From: Acidobacteriaceae bacterium
GTDB taxonomy: Bacteria; Acidobacteriota; Terriglobia; Terriglobales; Acidobacteriaceae
DNA: 64,000 bases
Assembly (NCBI GenBank): GCA_035944135.1
Contig: DASZBM010000002.1
Span: forward strand, 1,488,001 to 1,552,000
Direction of reading: 5' to 3'
Shown: one piece after another, positions 17,699 to 26,312 of the stretch
How positions within the stretch are numbered: position 1 is the stretch's first letter
Layout of the letters: the number at the start of each line of letters is the position of its first letter
Made by a program: the position numbers and the translations under genes
Notes under the pieces: model-generated
The model's database searches: none
What the model was told of the DNA's origin: nothing
What the model saw: only the letters and a program-made list of their open reading frames with translations

Positions 17699-18358
17699 AT
17701 GGCGTGGGTTGCTCGGTGGGCGGCGCTGTTGCTGCTGGCGGTTGCCGGGGGCACGAGCGCGCAACAGCCCACCGCGGCAGCGTTGGCGAAGAAGGTCGAT
17801 CAACACTACAACCATCTGCACTCGCTGGAGGCGCGTTACACAGAGCGCTACCAGGGCATGGGAATGGACCGGACGGAGACCGGCACCCTGACCCTGGAGA
17901 AGCCCGGGCGGATGCGGTGGGCGTATGACATGCCGGCCGGCAAGGTGTTCATTCTGGATGGAACGAACGCGATCTCGTACACGCCGGGCGATGCGGAGGC
18001 GACGAGGTTTCCGGAGAAAAAGCTGGACGATCTGCGGTCGCCGCTGCGGTTTCTGCTGGGGCATACCGAGCTCGAAAAGGAGCTGCACGGGTTGAGTGTG
18101 ACGCTGGTGAATCTGGATGGGCAGACCGGCTATACGCTGTGGGGCACGCCGGTGGGCATCGAGCAGAGGGTGCGGTCGCTGGCGGTTACGGTCGACGCGG
18201 CGGGCCTGATTCACATCCTGCGGATCGAGGAGACGGACGGCGCGATCACGACGTTCACGTTCTCGGACATGCGGGAAAACGCGCCGGTCTCTGACGACGA
18301 GTTCCGGTTCATTCCGCCGGACGGCGTGACGGTGATTGATGGCGGAGCGCCCGTCTAA
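17699..18358 (+). CDS. LolA-like outer-membrane lipoprotein carrier
   Basis: A 219-residue periplasmic protein. A signal peptide (residues 1-21, TSAQ) is followed by a LolA fold: VDQHYNHLHSLEARYTERY, GTLTLEKPGRMRWAY, FILDGTNAISYTP and PLRFLLGHTELEKE. LolA carries lipoproteins across the periplasm to the outer membrane. The family also includes paralogues of other function, so lolA is probable but not certain. The gene directly follows the pilin-like gene. Confidence 0.82.
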   Translation: MAWVARWAALLLLAVAGGTSAQQPTAAALAKKVDQHYNHLHSLEARYTERYQGMGMDRTETGTLTLEKPGRMRWAYDMPAGKVFILDGTNAISYTPGDAEATRFPEKKLDDLRSPLRFLLGHTELEKELHGLSVTLVNLDGQTGYTLWGTPVGIEQRVRSLAVTVDAAGLIHILRIEETDGAITTFTFSDMRENAPVSDDEFRFIPPDGVTVIDGGAPV

Positions 18359-18456
18359 AGCGATTCAGACGCGCATGGTAACTTACCGCCGGTCAGCACA
18401 AAGGTACTGAATTTCATCGCCAATCGGCATGCGCTCCGGTTAGAGTGGATGCCGCT

Positions 18457-21400
18457 ATGCTACCGATATCGCGTCGTGTTCTCGGCCGTCCCCTGCCAGG
18501 TGTGTGCGTTGTTGTGGGTTCCCTCTCGCTGCTGCTCTCAGGATGCGGCGGCGGTTCCGGCGGCGGAGGCACCACGTGTGGCGCCAGCTGTCCGGTGTCG
18601 AGCTACACGATCACGGTTGCGAGCGCGAACCCGGCGAGTGGCGTGTCGATTTCCTATGGCAATTCAGCAACAAGCCTGCTGGCCACCGGCGCGACGCCTC
18701 TTACGCTGACGGAAGCCCCCGGAACGATGATGATCTTCAGCGCGCCGGCGACGGCCGGGAATAACAATTTCAGTTCGTGGACCGGATGCACGTCGGTCTC
18801 GGGTGCGCAATGCAGCCTGACGGTTTCCGGGAATGTCACGGTCACGGCAAACTACGTGACTGCGGTTGCGCCGGCCGTCACGGTTACACCATCGACTTCG
18901 ACGATTACGACCAATCAGGCGCTGTCTGTTGGAGTTTCGGTGGCGGCATCGTCGGGCGGAGCCACGCCGACGGGGTCGGTTGTGCTGACGAGCGGAAGCT
19001 ATACATCGGCAGCGGCGACGCTGAGCAGCGGGTCGGCAACGATCAACATTCCTGCGGGCTCGCTGACGGCGGGAACGGCTTCGCTGAAGGCGACCTACAC
19101 GCCGGATACGGCGAGCGCGGTCGCGTACACGAGTTCGTCCGGGACGGCGTCCGTGACAGTGAATCCGCCGCCGGCGCCGACGATGAGCATCGGTCTTTCG
19201 TCGGCGAGCATTACGACGCTGCAGCCGCTTACGGCGACCGTGACGGTTAGCGGAACGCCGACGCCGACAGGCAGCGTCGTGCTGAGCAGCGGAAGCTATA
19301 CGTCAGCAGCGACGACGCTGAGCGCTGGAGTTGCGGTGATTACGGTTGCGGCGGGTTCTCTGGCCGCCGGGAACGATACGCTGACTGCAACCTACACGCC
19401 GGATTCGGGCAGCTCGTCGACCTATGGGAGTGGAACGAAGACGGCCTCGGTGACGGTGACGACCGTTTATACGCTGACGGTGAACTCTACGAATCCGGCG
19501 AGCGGGGTGAACATCACGGCAACAAAGGACGCCAACAACAGCACCGGCGGTAACAGCCCGCTTTCGCTGGTCTATCCATCGGGCACGAACGCCGTACTGA
19601 CGGCTCCCGCGACCTCGGGGAGCAACACATTCAGCGGGTGGTCGGGATGCAATACGACGTCCACGACGACGTGCAACATCACGGTGAACGCCAACGCGAC
19701 CGTGACGGCGGTGTACAGCGTGCCTTTACAGATCACGGTCTCGCCGGCGAGCGGGAATGTGACGATCGGGCAGTCGCAGCAATTCACGGCGACGGTTACC
19801 GGGCTCAGCCCCACGACGGTGACTTGGAGCGTTGCCGTGGCGTCGGGTACGGGGAGTGCCGGGACGATCTCCTCCGCGGGGTTTTATCAGACGCCTTATC
19901 CGGCGCCGACGAGCGTGACGATCACGGCAACAAGTACGGCGAACACTTCCATCAGCGGCTCGGCGACGGTGAATCTGATTGCGCCGGCGAGTACGGCGGG
20001 GCCGGCGCTGTCTGTTGACGCAGGCACTGTGACCGGAACGATCAGCCCGTTGATCTATGGGATGAACGGATATCTGCTGGATCCGACAACCGCGAAGAAC
20101 GCGAATATTTCCGTGGTGCGCTGGGGCGGCGATGACACGTCGCGCTACAACTACCAGACGGGCGTCGTGAATTCCGCGGCTGACTACTACTTCGAGAATT
20201 TCAACGGCGCCAACAGCATGCTGCCGAACGGAAACAACGGCAACGGCACAAACTTCAACGACTTCATCGCGGAGACGACTAGTCTCGGCGTGAAGTCGAT
20301 CGGCACTGCGCCTGTTCTTGGCTGGGTTTCAAACAGCGCAACGCATAGCGGAACAAACACCGGCTGCAGCTTCCCGAAGACCGGGCTGAACGGCCAGGCC
20401 TCCTACCCGAACCAGCAGAGCTACAACGGCGATGGCTGCGGCAATGGCGTCGAGTCGGATGGCAAGACCGATCTGTTCGGCAACAACACCGTCGCGTCGT
20501 TCACCAGCGTTGGAACGCCGCCGCCGACTGCACCCGGAGCTGGGGCTGCAACCAACACGTGGGCGCTGACCACGTGGGCGGGTGGCTGGGTGAACTGCCT
20601 GCTGACGGGCAGCACGAACGGGACTCAGTACTGCGGCAATGCCGGCGGGCATGACGCGACGATCTGGGATCTCGACAACGAGCCCGCCTGGTGGGATGCG
20701 GTGCACCGGGATGTGCACCCGAACCCCTCGACCTATGACGAGGTCACGAATGGCGGCATCGGAACCGCGCTGGCCATCAAGGTGGCCGATTCCAGCGCGC
20801 TGGTCAGCGGGCCGGTGATCGACTACTGGTGGAACTACTTCTACTCCAAGCAGGACATCGAGAACGGCTGGGCGAAGGGTTCACCTTGCTATCAGCCTTG
20901 GAGTGATCCGACGGACCGTGCAGCGCATGGCGGCACGCCGATGATCGTCTATTACCTCCAGCAGATGGCGTCGGCGTCCAGCACGTACAACATGCGTCTG
21001 CTCGATTACCTCACTATTCACTCGTACGTTGCCGGAACGTACAACGGATCGCAGGTGTCGTTCACGACGGCGGGGGATACGGCCGAGCAGCAGGTCCGCA
21101 TGAACTCGACGCGCGCGCTGTGGGACCCAACGTATACAGATCCGAACTTTCCGCAGCCCAACTACTCCACTGACTCGAACTACACCTCCAGTTGCTCGGT
21201 GCCGCTGCAGGCGCCGCAGATCATCCCCATGATGCATTCGTGGATTACAACCGGATGGACGGGCACGACCTACGCGGCGCCCGGAACCTCCATCGACGAG
21301 TACAACTTCGGCGGGCTGGAGTCCATTAACGGCGCTGTCACGCAGGCGGACGTGCTCGGGATCTTCGGCAAGTACGGCTTGACGATGGGCGTCTTCTGGC

Positions 21401-21822
21401 CGACAAGCACTTACCAGACGTCCTCCGGCACGCTGACGCAACCCGGAGCCGTGATGGCCTTCGAGATGTACCGCAACTATGACGGCAACAAATCCACGTT
21501 CGGCGATAAGGAGCTGAGCTCCACCACAGGCGATCAGAGCAAACTGGCCGTCTATGCAGCCTCGCGTACTTCGGATGGCGCCGTCACCGTCGTTGTTATC
21601 AACAAGACCTTCGGCTCCCTGACGGACACACTGTCAATCAATAACCTGACGACCACGGCCACGCAGGCGCAGGTCTATCAGTACAGCAATGCGAATCTGA
21701 ATGCGATCGCCTCCCTGCCGGCCGCTACGATCACGGCGGGGTCAGGAACGAATCCGAGCACGATCAGCAGCGTGACGTTCCCTGCACAGTCGATCACGCT
21801 GTTTGTCATTCCGTCTCACTAG
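18457..21822 (+). CDS. Multi-domain lipoprotein with GH44-type glycoside hydrolase domain
   Basis: A 1,121-residue lipoprotein with lipobox LLSGC near residue 31. In order it has a beta repeat (ITVASANPASGVSISYG), two closely similar Ig-like repeats containing PTGSVVL-SGSYTSAA, a second copy of the first repeat type (LTVNSTNPASGVNITA), a Big-like domain (ITVSPASGNVTIGQSQQF), and from about residue 515 a catalytic domain. RWGGDDTSRYNYQ, YYFENF, the acid/base motif DLDNEPAWW (about residue 742) and the likely nucleophile in DEYNFGG (about 948) fit family GH44 endo-glucanases/xyloglucanases. ATG 18457 is preferred over a GTG four codons upstream. It probably digests plant beta-glucans at the cell surface. 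Confidence 0.85.
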   Translation: MLPISRRVLGRPLPGVCVVVGSLSLLLSGCGGGSGGGGTTCGASCPVSSYTITVASANPASGVSISYGNSATSLLATGATPLTLTEAPGTMMIFSAPATAGNNNFSSWTGCTSVSGAQCSLTVSGNVTVTANYVTAVAPAVTVTPSTSTITTNQALSVGVSVAASSGGATPTGSVVLTSGSYTSAAATLSSGSATINIPAGSLTAGTASLKATYTPDTASAVAYTSSSGTASVTVNPPPAPTMSIGLSSASITTLQPLTATVTVSGTPTPTGSVVLSSGSYTSAATTLSAGVAVITVAAGSLAAGNDTLTATYTPDSGSSSTYGSGTKTASVTVTTVYTLTVNSTNPASGVNITATKDANNSTGGNSPLSLVYPSGTNAVLTAPATSGSNTFSGWSGCNTTSTTTCNITVNANATVTAVYSVPLQITVSPASGNVTIGQSQQFTATVTGLSPTTVTWSVAVASGTGSAGTISSAGFYQTPYPAPTSVTITATSTANTSISGSATVNLIAPASTAGPALSVDAGTVTGTISPLIYGMNGYLLDPTTAKNANISVVRWGGDDTSRYNYQTGVVNSAADYYFENFNGANSMLPNGNNGNGTNFNDFIAETTSLGVKSIGTAPVLGWVSNSATHSGTNTGCSFPKTGLNGQASYPNQQSYNGDGCGNGVESDGKTDLFGNNTVASFTSVGTPPPTAPGAGAATNTWALTTWAGGWVNCLLTGSTNGTQYCGNAGGHDATIWDLDNEPAWWDAVHRDVHPNPSTYDEVTNGGIGTALAIKVADSSALVSGPVIDYWWNYFYSKQDIENGWAKGSPCYQPWSDPTDRAAHGGTPMIVYYLQQMASASSTYNMRLLDYLTIHSYVAGTYNGSQVSFTTAGDTAEQQVRMNSTRALWDPTYTDPNFPQPNYSTDSNYTSSCSVPLQAPQIIPMMHSWITTGWTGTTYAAPGTSIDEYNFGGLESINGAVTQADVLGIFGKYGLTMGVFWPTSTYQTSSGTLTQPGAVMAFEMYRNYDGNKSTFGDKELSSTTGDQSKLAVYAASRTSDGAVTVVVINKTFGSLTDTLSINNLTTTATQAQVYQYSNANLNAIASLPAATITAGSGTNPSTISSVTFPAQSITLFVIPSH

Positions 21823-21902
21823 CGACATGCGACTGGATACCTCGCCGGAGGTATTCAGCCGCATTCTTTCTTCAATGCGCCTCAGCCGTGTACCGTAAAC
21901 GC

Positions 21903-24128
21903 ATGCGTTTTTCTGCACTCGTTGTCCTCGCCGGGCTCACGGCGACCGCAATCGCACAGACACCCTCCACTTCCCTTCACCTGATCCCCACGCCGCGTGA
22001 GGTCACGTTCAAAGGCGATCAGCCGGTAACCGGCGTCACGGTGGACTGCCCGAACTGCGGTCCCGAGGATCAGTTTGCCGCGAGCGATCTGCGCGATGAG
22101 CTGGCCGCGCGCGGGATTCCGTCCGGCAACGGGCTCAGAGTTGTGCTGCAGCGGCTGGGCCAGCATCCAGATCCGTCGTTTACAGCGGAGATGCAGCCGG
22201 AGGGTTATACGATCGGCTTCGCCCCGGGCGTCCTGACGTTGACCGGCGCGACGGGTCCCGGCATTTTTTACGCAGCGCAAACCGTCAAACAGATGATCGA
22301 GCGCCAGCCGAACGGCAGCTTCGTGCTGCATGCGGCAGAGATTCGCGACTGGCCGGCCATGCGCTACCGCGGCCTGAGCGACGATCTCTCCCGCGGCCCA
22401 GTGGACACGCTCGAGTTCCAGAAGAAGCTGGTGCGCACACTTGCTGCATATAAGGCGAATCTCTACTCGCCGTACTTCGAGAACACGCAACAGTACGCGT
22501 CGAACCCGCTGCCCGCGCCTCCGGGCGGCAGCATCTCCGCGGATGATGCGCGGGAGCTCGTCGCGTATGCCGCGAAGTATCACGTGATGATCGTGCCCGA
22601 CCAGGAGGCCTTCGGTCATCTTCGTCACATGCTTGTTTACGAGCAGTACCAGGCGCTGGCGGAGACGCCGCATGGGGCAGTGCTCGCGCCGGGACAGTCC
22701 GGTTCGCTGCAGGTGATCAACCAGATGTTCACCGAGCTCGCGGCGCTCTACCCGTCGCCGTTCCTGCACATCGGCGCCGACGAAACGTTCGATCTCGGCG
22801 TGGGCCAGACGAAAGCAGCCGTGGATGAGCAGGGGCTCGGCCCGGTGTACCTGAACTTCATGCAGCAGATTGACAACACGTTGCGGCCGCTGAATCGACG
22901 CCTGCTCTTCTGGGCCGATATCGCGGAACGCTCGCCCGACCTGCTGAAGGGAATGCCTGACGAATTCAAGAACAACACGATTGCGATCAGCTGGCATTAC
23001 TCGCCTTCGGACACTGGATTCACCAAGTACCTGAACTACTTCAAGTCCGCGGGATTTGAGACCTGGGTTGCGCCAGGGGTCAACAACTGGTCACGCGTTT
23101 ATCCGAACTACAATTCGGCCCTGAAAAATATTCAGCAGTTCACGCGCGACGGCCAGCAGATGGGCGCGACAGGACAACTGAACACTATCTGGTACGACGA
23201 CGGTGAAGCGCTCGCGGCGAACAACTGGTACGGCATTCTTTTCGGCTGCGCCGCGGCCTGGCAGCAGGGCGAGAGCTCGATTCCGCAGTTCCAGGCCAAC
23301 TACGGCCCGGTTTTTCACGGTGATCTAAGCGGCAAGCTCGACATGGCTCAGGAGGAGCTAATGGCCGCGCACGATGTGCTGCAGTTTGAAGCGAAGGTGG
23401 GTGACGGATCGGACGGGCTCTTCTGGATGGATCCGTGGTCGAAGGATGGCCAGCAATATGCGGACAAAATCCGACCGTATTCGCATGAGCTGCGCATGCA
23501 CGCTGAGCATGCTCTGGAGTTAATCGCGCAGGCTCGGGCGGCGTATCCGGCGCCACCTCAGCCGGTTGTCTATTCGCCGACGGATGAATTGCCGTCGAAT
23601 CCTACGACGCTGCGCGAGGCAAACGCAATCGATGCGCTGGAACTGGGTGCGCGGCGGTTTGACTTTATCGGCGAGAAGTTTCAGCTCGCCGATGAGATGG
23701 CTGCCGGTTACGCGCGCGCGCAGGCGGATGCGACGTCCACAGATCGCAAGGAGCGCATGCAGGTGGGCCGCGAGCTGAGCGACATCAACGGCGTGAACGG
23801 TCGCATCCAGGACATCAAGGACGGCTATTCGCTGATCCGCGATTTGTATGCGCAAATCTGGCTGCGCACAAACAGGCCATACGCGCTGCGGCCTGTGCTC
23901 GCGCACTACGACTACACGATTGATATCTGGCTGGCGAGAATGGATCAGGTGCGCAGTGCGCAGCGTCAATGGGCTGACACGCGCACGCTTCCCAGTGCGT
24001 CAGAGCTCGACATCCCCGCGGCTCCGCCGGCGGCTGTACCTGCTCCTGTCGTGCCTCCGTCCGCAGCGCCGGCAGCGCCGCCTGTCGCACCACCAACTAC
24101 ACCAAACACTGCACCGCCCGCAAAATAA
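21903..24128 (+). CDS. Exported GH20 beta-N-acetylhexosaminidase
   Basis: A 741-residue exported enzyme that removes terminal GlcNAc/GalNAc from chitin oligomers, glycans or muropeptides. The signal peptide is residues 1-20 (TAIAQ). The N-terminal GH20b domain ends GPGIFYAAQTVKQMI, and the catalytic barrel begins DWPAMRYRGL. The catalytic Asp-Glu pair of substrate-assisted catalysis is in HIGADETF (D293, E294). The long C-terminal extension ends in a Pro/Ala-rich tail of about 35 residues. ATG 21903 starts the signal peptide, and an in-frame start five codons upstream is less likely. The stop is 2 bases before nagA. Confidence 0.9.
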   Translation: MRFSALVVLAGLTATAIAQTPSTSLHLIPTPREVTFKGDQPVTGVTVDCPNCGPEDQFAASDLRDELAARGIPSGNGLRVVLQRLGQHPDPSFTAEMQPEGYTIGFAPGVLTLTGATGPGIFYAAQTVKQMIERQPNGSFVLHAAEIRDWPAMRYRGLSDDLSRGPVDTLEFQKKLVRTLAAYKANLYSPYFENTQQYASNPLPAPPGGSISADDARELVAYAAKYHVMIVPDQEAFGHLRHMLVYEQYQALAETPHGAVLAPGQSGSLQVINQMFTELAALYPSPFLHIGADETFDLGVGQTKAAVDEQGLGPVYLNFMQQIDNTLRPLNRRLLFWADIAERSPDLLKGMPDEFKNNTIAISWHYSPSDTGFTKYLNYFKSAGFETWVAPGVNNWSRVYPNYNSALKNIQQFTRDGQQMGATGQLNTIWYDDGEALAANNWYGILFGCAAAWQQGESSIPQFQANYGPVFHGDLSGKLDMAQEELMAAHDVLQFEAKVGDGSDGLFWMDPWSKDGQQYADKIRPYSHELRMHAEHALELIAQARAAYPAPPQPVVYSPTDELPSNPTTLREANAIDALELGARRFDFIGEKFQLADEMAAGYARAQADATSTDRKERMQVGRELSDINGVNGRIQDIKDGYSLIRDLYAQIWLRTNRPYALRPVLAHYDYTIDIWLARMDQVRSAQRQWADTRTLPSASELDIPAAPPAAVPAPVVPPSAAPAAPPVAPPTTPNTAPPAK

Positions 24129-24130
24129 CT

Positions 24131-25285
24131 ATGCCAACCCTCATCACAGCCCGGCGATTGATCACCGACATCGGATCGGTTGAGTTCCCTGTGCTCATCG
24201 TCGGCGACGATGGAACGCTCAGCGATATCAGTTCCGACCCCACGGCCCTTGCGCACGAAGAAGACACGCTTGCCTGCGCGTTCTTTGACGTTCACACGCA
24301 TGGTGCAATGGGCCACGATGTGATGTCGGCGTCACCTGCGGAGCTGCGCGAGATTCAGCGGTTCCTGGCCCTGCGCGGCGTCGCGCAGTACCTTCCGACG
24401 ACTGTGACAGCGTCCGTCGACTCCACTCTGCGTGCCCTGGAGTCGCTGGCCAACGCGATAGAGGCCGATCCGCAGCCGCTGCAGGCGCAACCGCGCGGCA
24501 TACATCTGGAAGGACCGTTCCTCTCGCACGCAAAGCGCGGCGTCCATCCAGAGAACCAGTTGCAGCTGCCGAGCATCGAGCTGTTCGATCGCTTTCAGCA
24601 GGCGGCACGCGGGCAGATCTCTCTGCTGACTATTGCTCCTGAGCTCAGTGGTGCTGTCGACCTGATCCTCTACGCAACTTCCATGGGCGTGCGTTGCTCG
24701 CTGGGCCACACCAACGCGGACGCAGCCGAGGCGTACGCTGCCGTGGATGCGGGCGCAAGCAGCGCGACCCACACTTTTAATGCCATGCGGGCGCTGGGTC
24801 ATCGCGAGCCTGGAGTGCTCGGCGTCGCGCTGGACAATGACCGGCTGTATGCCGAATTGATTTGCGACGGCGTCCACGTTGCGCCGGAGCTCGTGCGGCT
24901 GTGGTTCAAGGCCAAAGGCCCGGAGCGCGCGATTCTGATAACCGATGCGATGTCTGCCGCCGGCATGCCGGAGGGCAGATACAAACTCGGCGAGTTCGAT
25001 GTGGATGTAGCCGAGGGACGCGCGTTCCTGTCCGGAGACCTGGCTCGCGGGACCCACACGCTGGCGGGGTCCGTCCTCACCATGGATCGCGCGGTCGCTA
25101 ACTTCTGTCACTTCACGGGCGCCACGCTCGCTGATGCAAGTCGACTGGCCTCGCACAATCCCGCAGCTATGCTCGGGCGACCGGAGCTGACGCGGCTTGC
25201 GCCCGGCAGTCCTGCAAACCTGAACCGGTTCGACCGCAGCGGACGACTCGTTGCAACGTACATCCAGGGCGAACTGGTTACGTAG
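24131..25285 (+). CDS. nagA: N-acetylglucosamine-6-phosphate deacetylase
   Basis: A 384-residue cytosolic amidohydrolase that converts GlcNAc-6-P to GlcN-6-P and acetate. Visible motifs are FDVHTHGAMGHDVM (HxH), IHLEGPFLSHAKRGVHP with the metal Glu, SLGHTNAD, SATHTFNAM, and the catalytic Asp in LITDAMSAAGM. Length is normal for the family. It lies 2 bases after the GH20 gene, so hexosaminidase and deacetylase are probably one transcript. It converges on the kinase gene. Confidence 0.93.
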   Translation: MPTLITARRLITDIGSVEFPVLIVGDDGTLSDISSDPTALAHEEDTLACAFFDVHTHGAMGHDVMSASPAELREIQRFLALRGVAQYLPTTVTASVDSTLRALESLANAIEADPQPLQAQPRGIHLEGPFLSHAKRGVHPENQLQLPSIELFDRFQQAARGQISLLTIAPELSGAVDLILYATSMGVRCSLGHTNADAAEAYAAVDAGASSATHTFNAMRALGHREPGVLGVALDNDRLYAELICDGVHVAPELVRLWFKAKGPERAILITDAMSAAGMPEGRYKLGEFDVDVAEGRAFLSGDLARGTHTLAGSVLTMDRAVANFCHFTGATLADASRLASHNPAAMLGRPELTRLAPGSPANLNRFDRSGRLVATYIQGELVT

Positions 25286-25291
25286 GTCCGA

Positions 25292-26206
25292 CTATTTGCC
25301 CTGCCTCGCACGCCACAAGGCGCCCTCGAGCGGCTGCACGGCGTTGGCGTCTACATCGATTTCCGGCCACGCCGCGTGCAAGTGTTCCTCCATCGCGCGA
25401 AGCACTCGCGGAATTTTGCCGAGCACGCTGCCTGTGAACGCAACCCGTGATGCGTCCTCTGACGCACAGTCGGCTGCACGCATCTTCGAGATCACCAGGC
25501 TAACCTGCGTCGCAAGCTCCTCGCCTGCGTGGTCGAGCACACCCTGCGCAAGCGCATCGCCACTCTCTGCGCACTCCGCGACGACCGTGGTCAACGAAGC
25601 AAAGTCCGGCCGCTCGCGGAGGTTCGCCTTGGCGACCAGCTCGCCCAACTCCTCCAGCCCCCACGCCTGCTGTATCTCGCGCAGCAGACAGGTTTCAACG
25701 CCGCGATCGCGCGCTCGCAGACAGGAACGGATGGCCTCAAGGCCTATCCACGTGCCGGACCCCTCATCCCCCAGCACCGGGCCCCAGCCACCGGCGCCTA
25801 CCGTTGTGCCGCTCGCACAGCGGCCGGTCACGTGCGATCCGGTTCCCGCAATCACGAGCACTCCAGCGCCGCCTCGAAAAGCAGCGTCCAGGGCGATCTG
25901 CTCGTCTCCGGTGATGATCGTCTCGCCGCTGACGAGCTCACCGAGTGTCGTCTTCGCCCACTGTCGGACCTCCTCACTCGAGGACCCGGCCAGCCCAAAG
26001 CAGGTGCCGGCGATGGAATCACCAGTCACTCCGGCGGATCCAAGCGCCTCGCGCACAATGGCCCGCAACCCCTGAGTCGCGGCCCGCTCCCCTACATTCA
26101 TCAGCTTCACAGTCGGCCCGGAAGACTGGCCCAACACGCGCGATTCATTTGCAATCCAGCATTCGGTCTTGGTCCCACCACCATCCAACGCAACAAAATA
26201 GGGCAT
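25292..26206 (-). CDS. BadF/BadG-type N-acetyl amino-sugar kinase (GlcNAc/MurNAc kinase)
   Basis: A 304-residue kinase of the ASKHA fold. Phosphate-1 loop: YFVALDGGGTKTECWI. Phosphate-2 region: LVIAGTGSHVTGR. GDEGSGTWIGLEAIR is typical of GlcNAc kinase (NagK) and of MurK, which phosphorylates both MurNAc and GlcNAc. The product GlcNAc-6-P would feed NagA encoded by the convergent gene 6 bases away. It is divergent from the transporter/muramidase fusion, which supports a dual GlcNAc/MurNAc role. Confidence 0.88.
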   Translation of the reverse strand: MPYFVALDGGGTKTECWIANESRVLGQSSGPTVKLMNVGERAATQGLRAIVREALGSAGVTGDSIAGTCFGLAGSSSEEVRQWAKTTLGELVSGETIITGDEQIALDAAFRGGAGVLVIAGTGSHVTGRCASGTTVGAGGWGPVLGDEGSGTWIGLEAIRSCLRARDRGVETCLLREIQQAWGLEELGELVAKANLRERPDFASLTTVVAECAESGDALAQGVLDHAGEELATQVSLVISKMRAADCASEDASRVAFTGSVLGKIPRVLRAMEEHLHAAWPEIDVDANAVQPLEGALWRARQGK

Positions 26207-26254
26207 CCGTTCACAACTCCCGATGGCACTCCGAGCAAGTCGTGCACCAAGCCC

Positions 26255-26265
26255 GTTATCATAAC
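26255..26265. promoter_or_regulatory. Small palindrome in divergent kinase/fusion promoter
   Basis: GTTATCATAAC is a perfect palindrome around a central C, placed in the 106-base region shared by the divergent kinase and fusion genes. It could be an operator, but only one copy was noticed. Confidence 0.3.
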
Positions 26266-26312
26266 CTGCAACGTTGCCTCACGTCAGCGCACCGCAGGAG
26301 GAGTAAGCCCGC

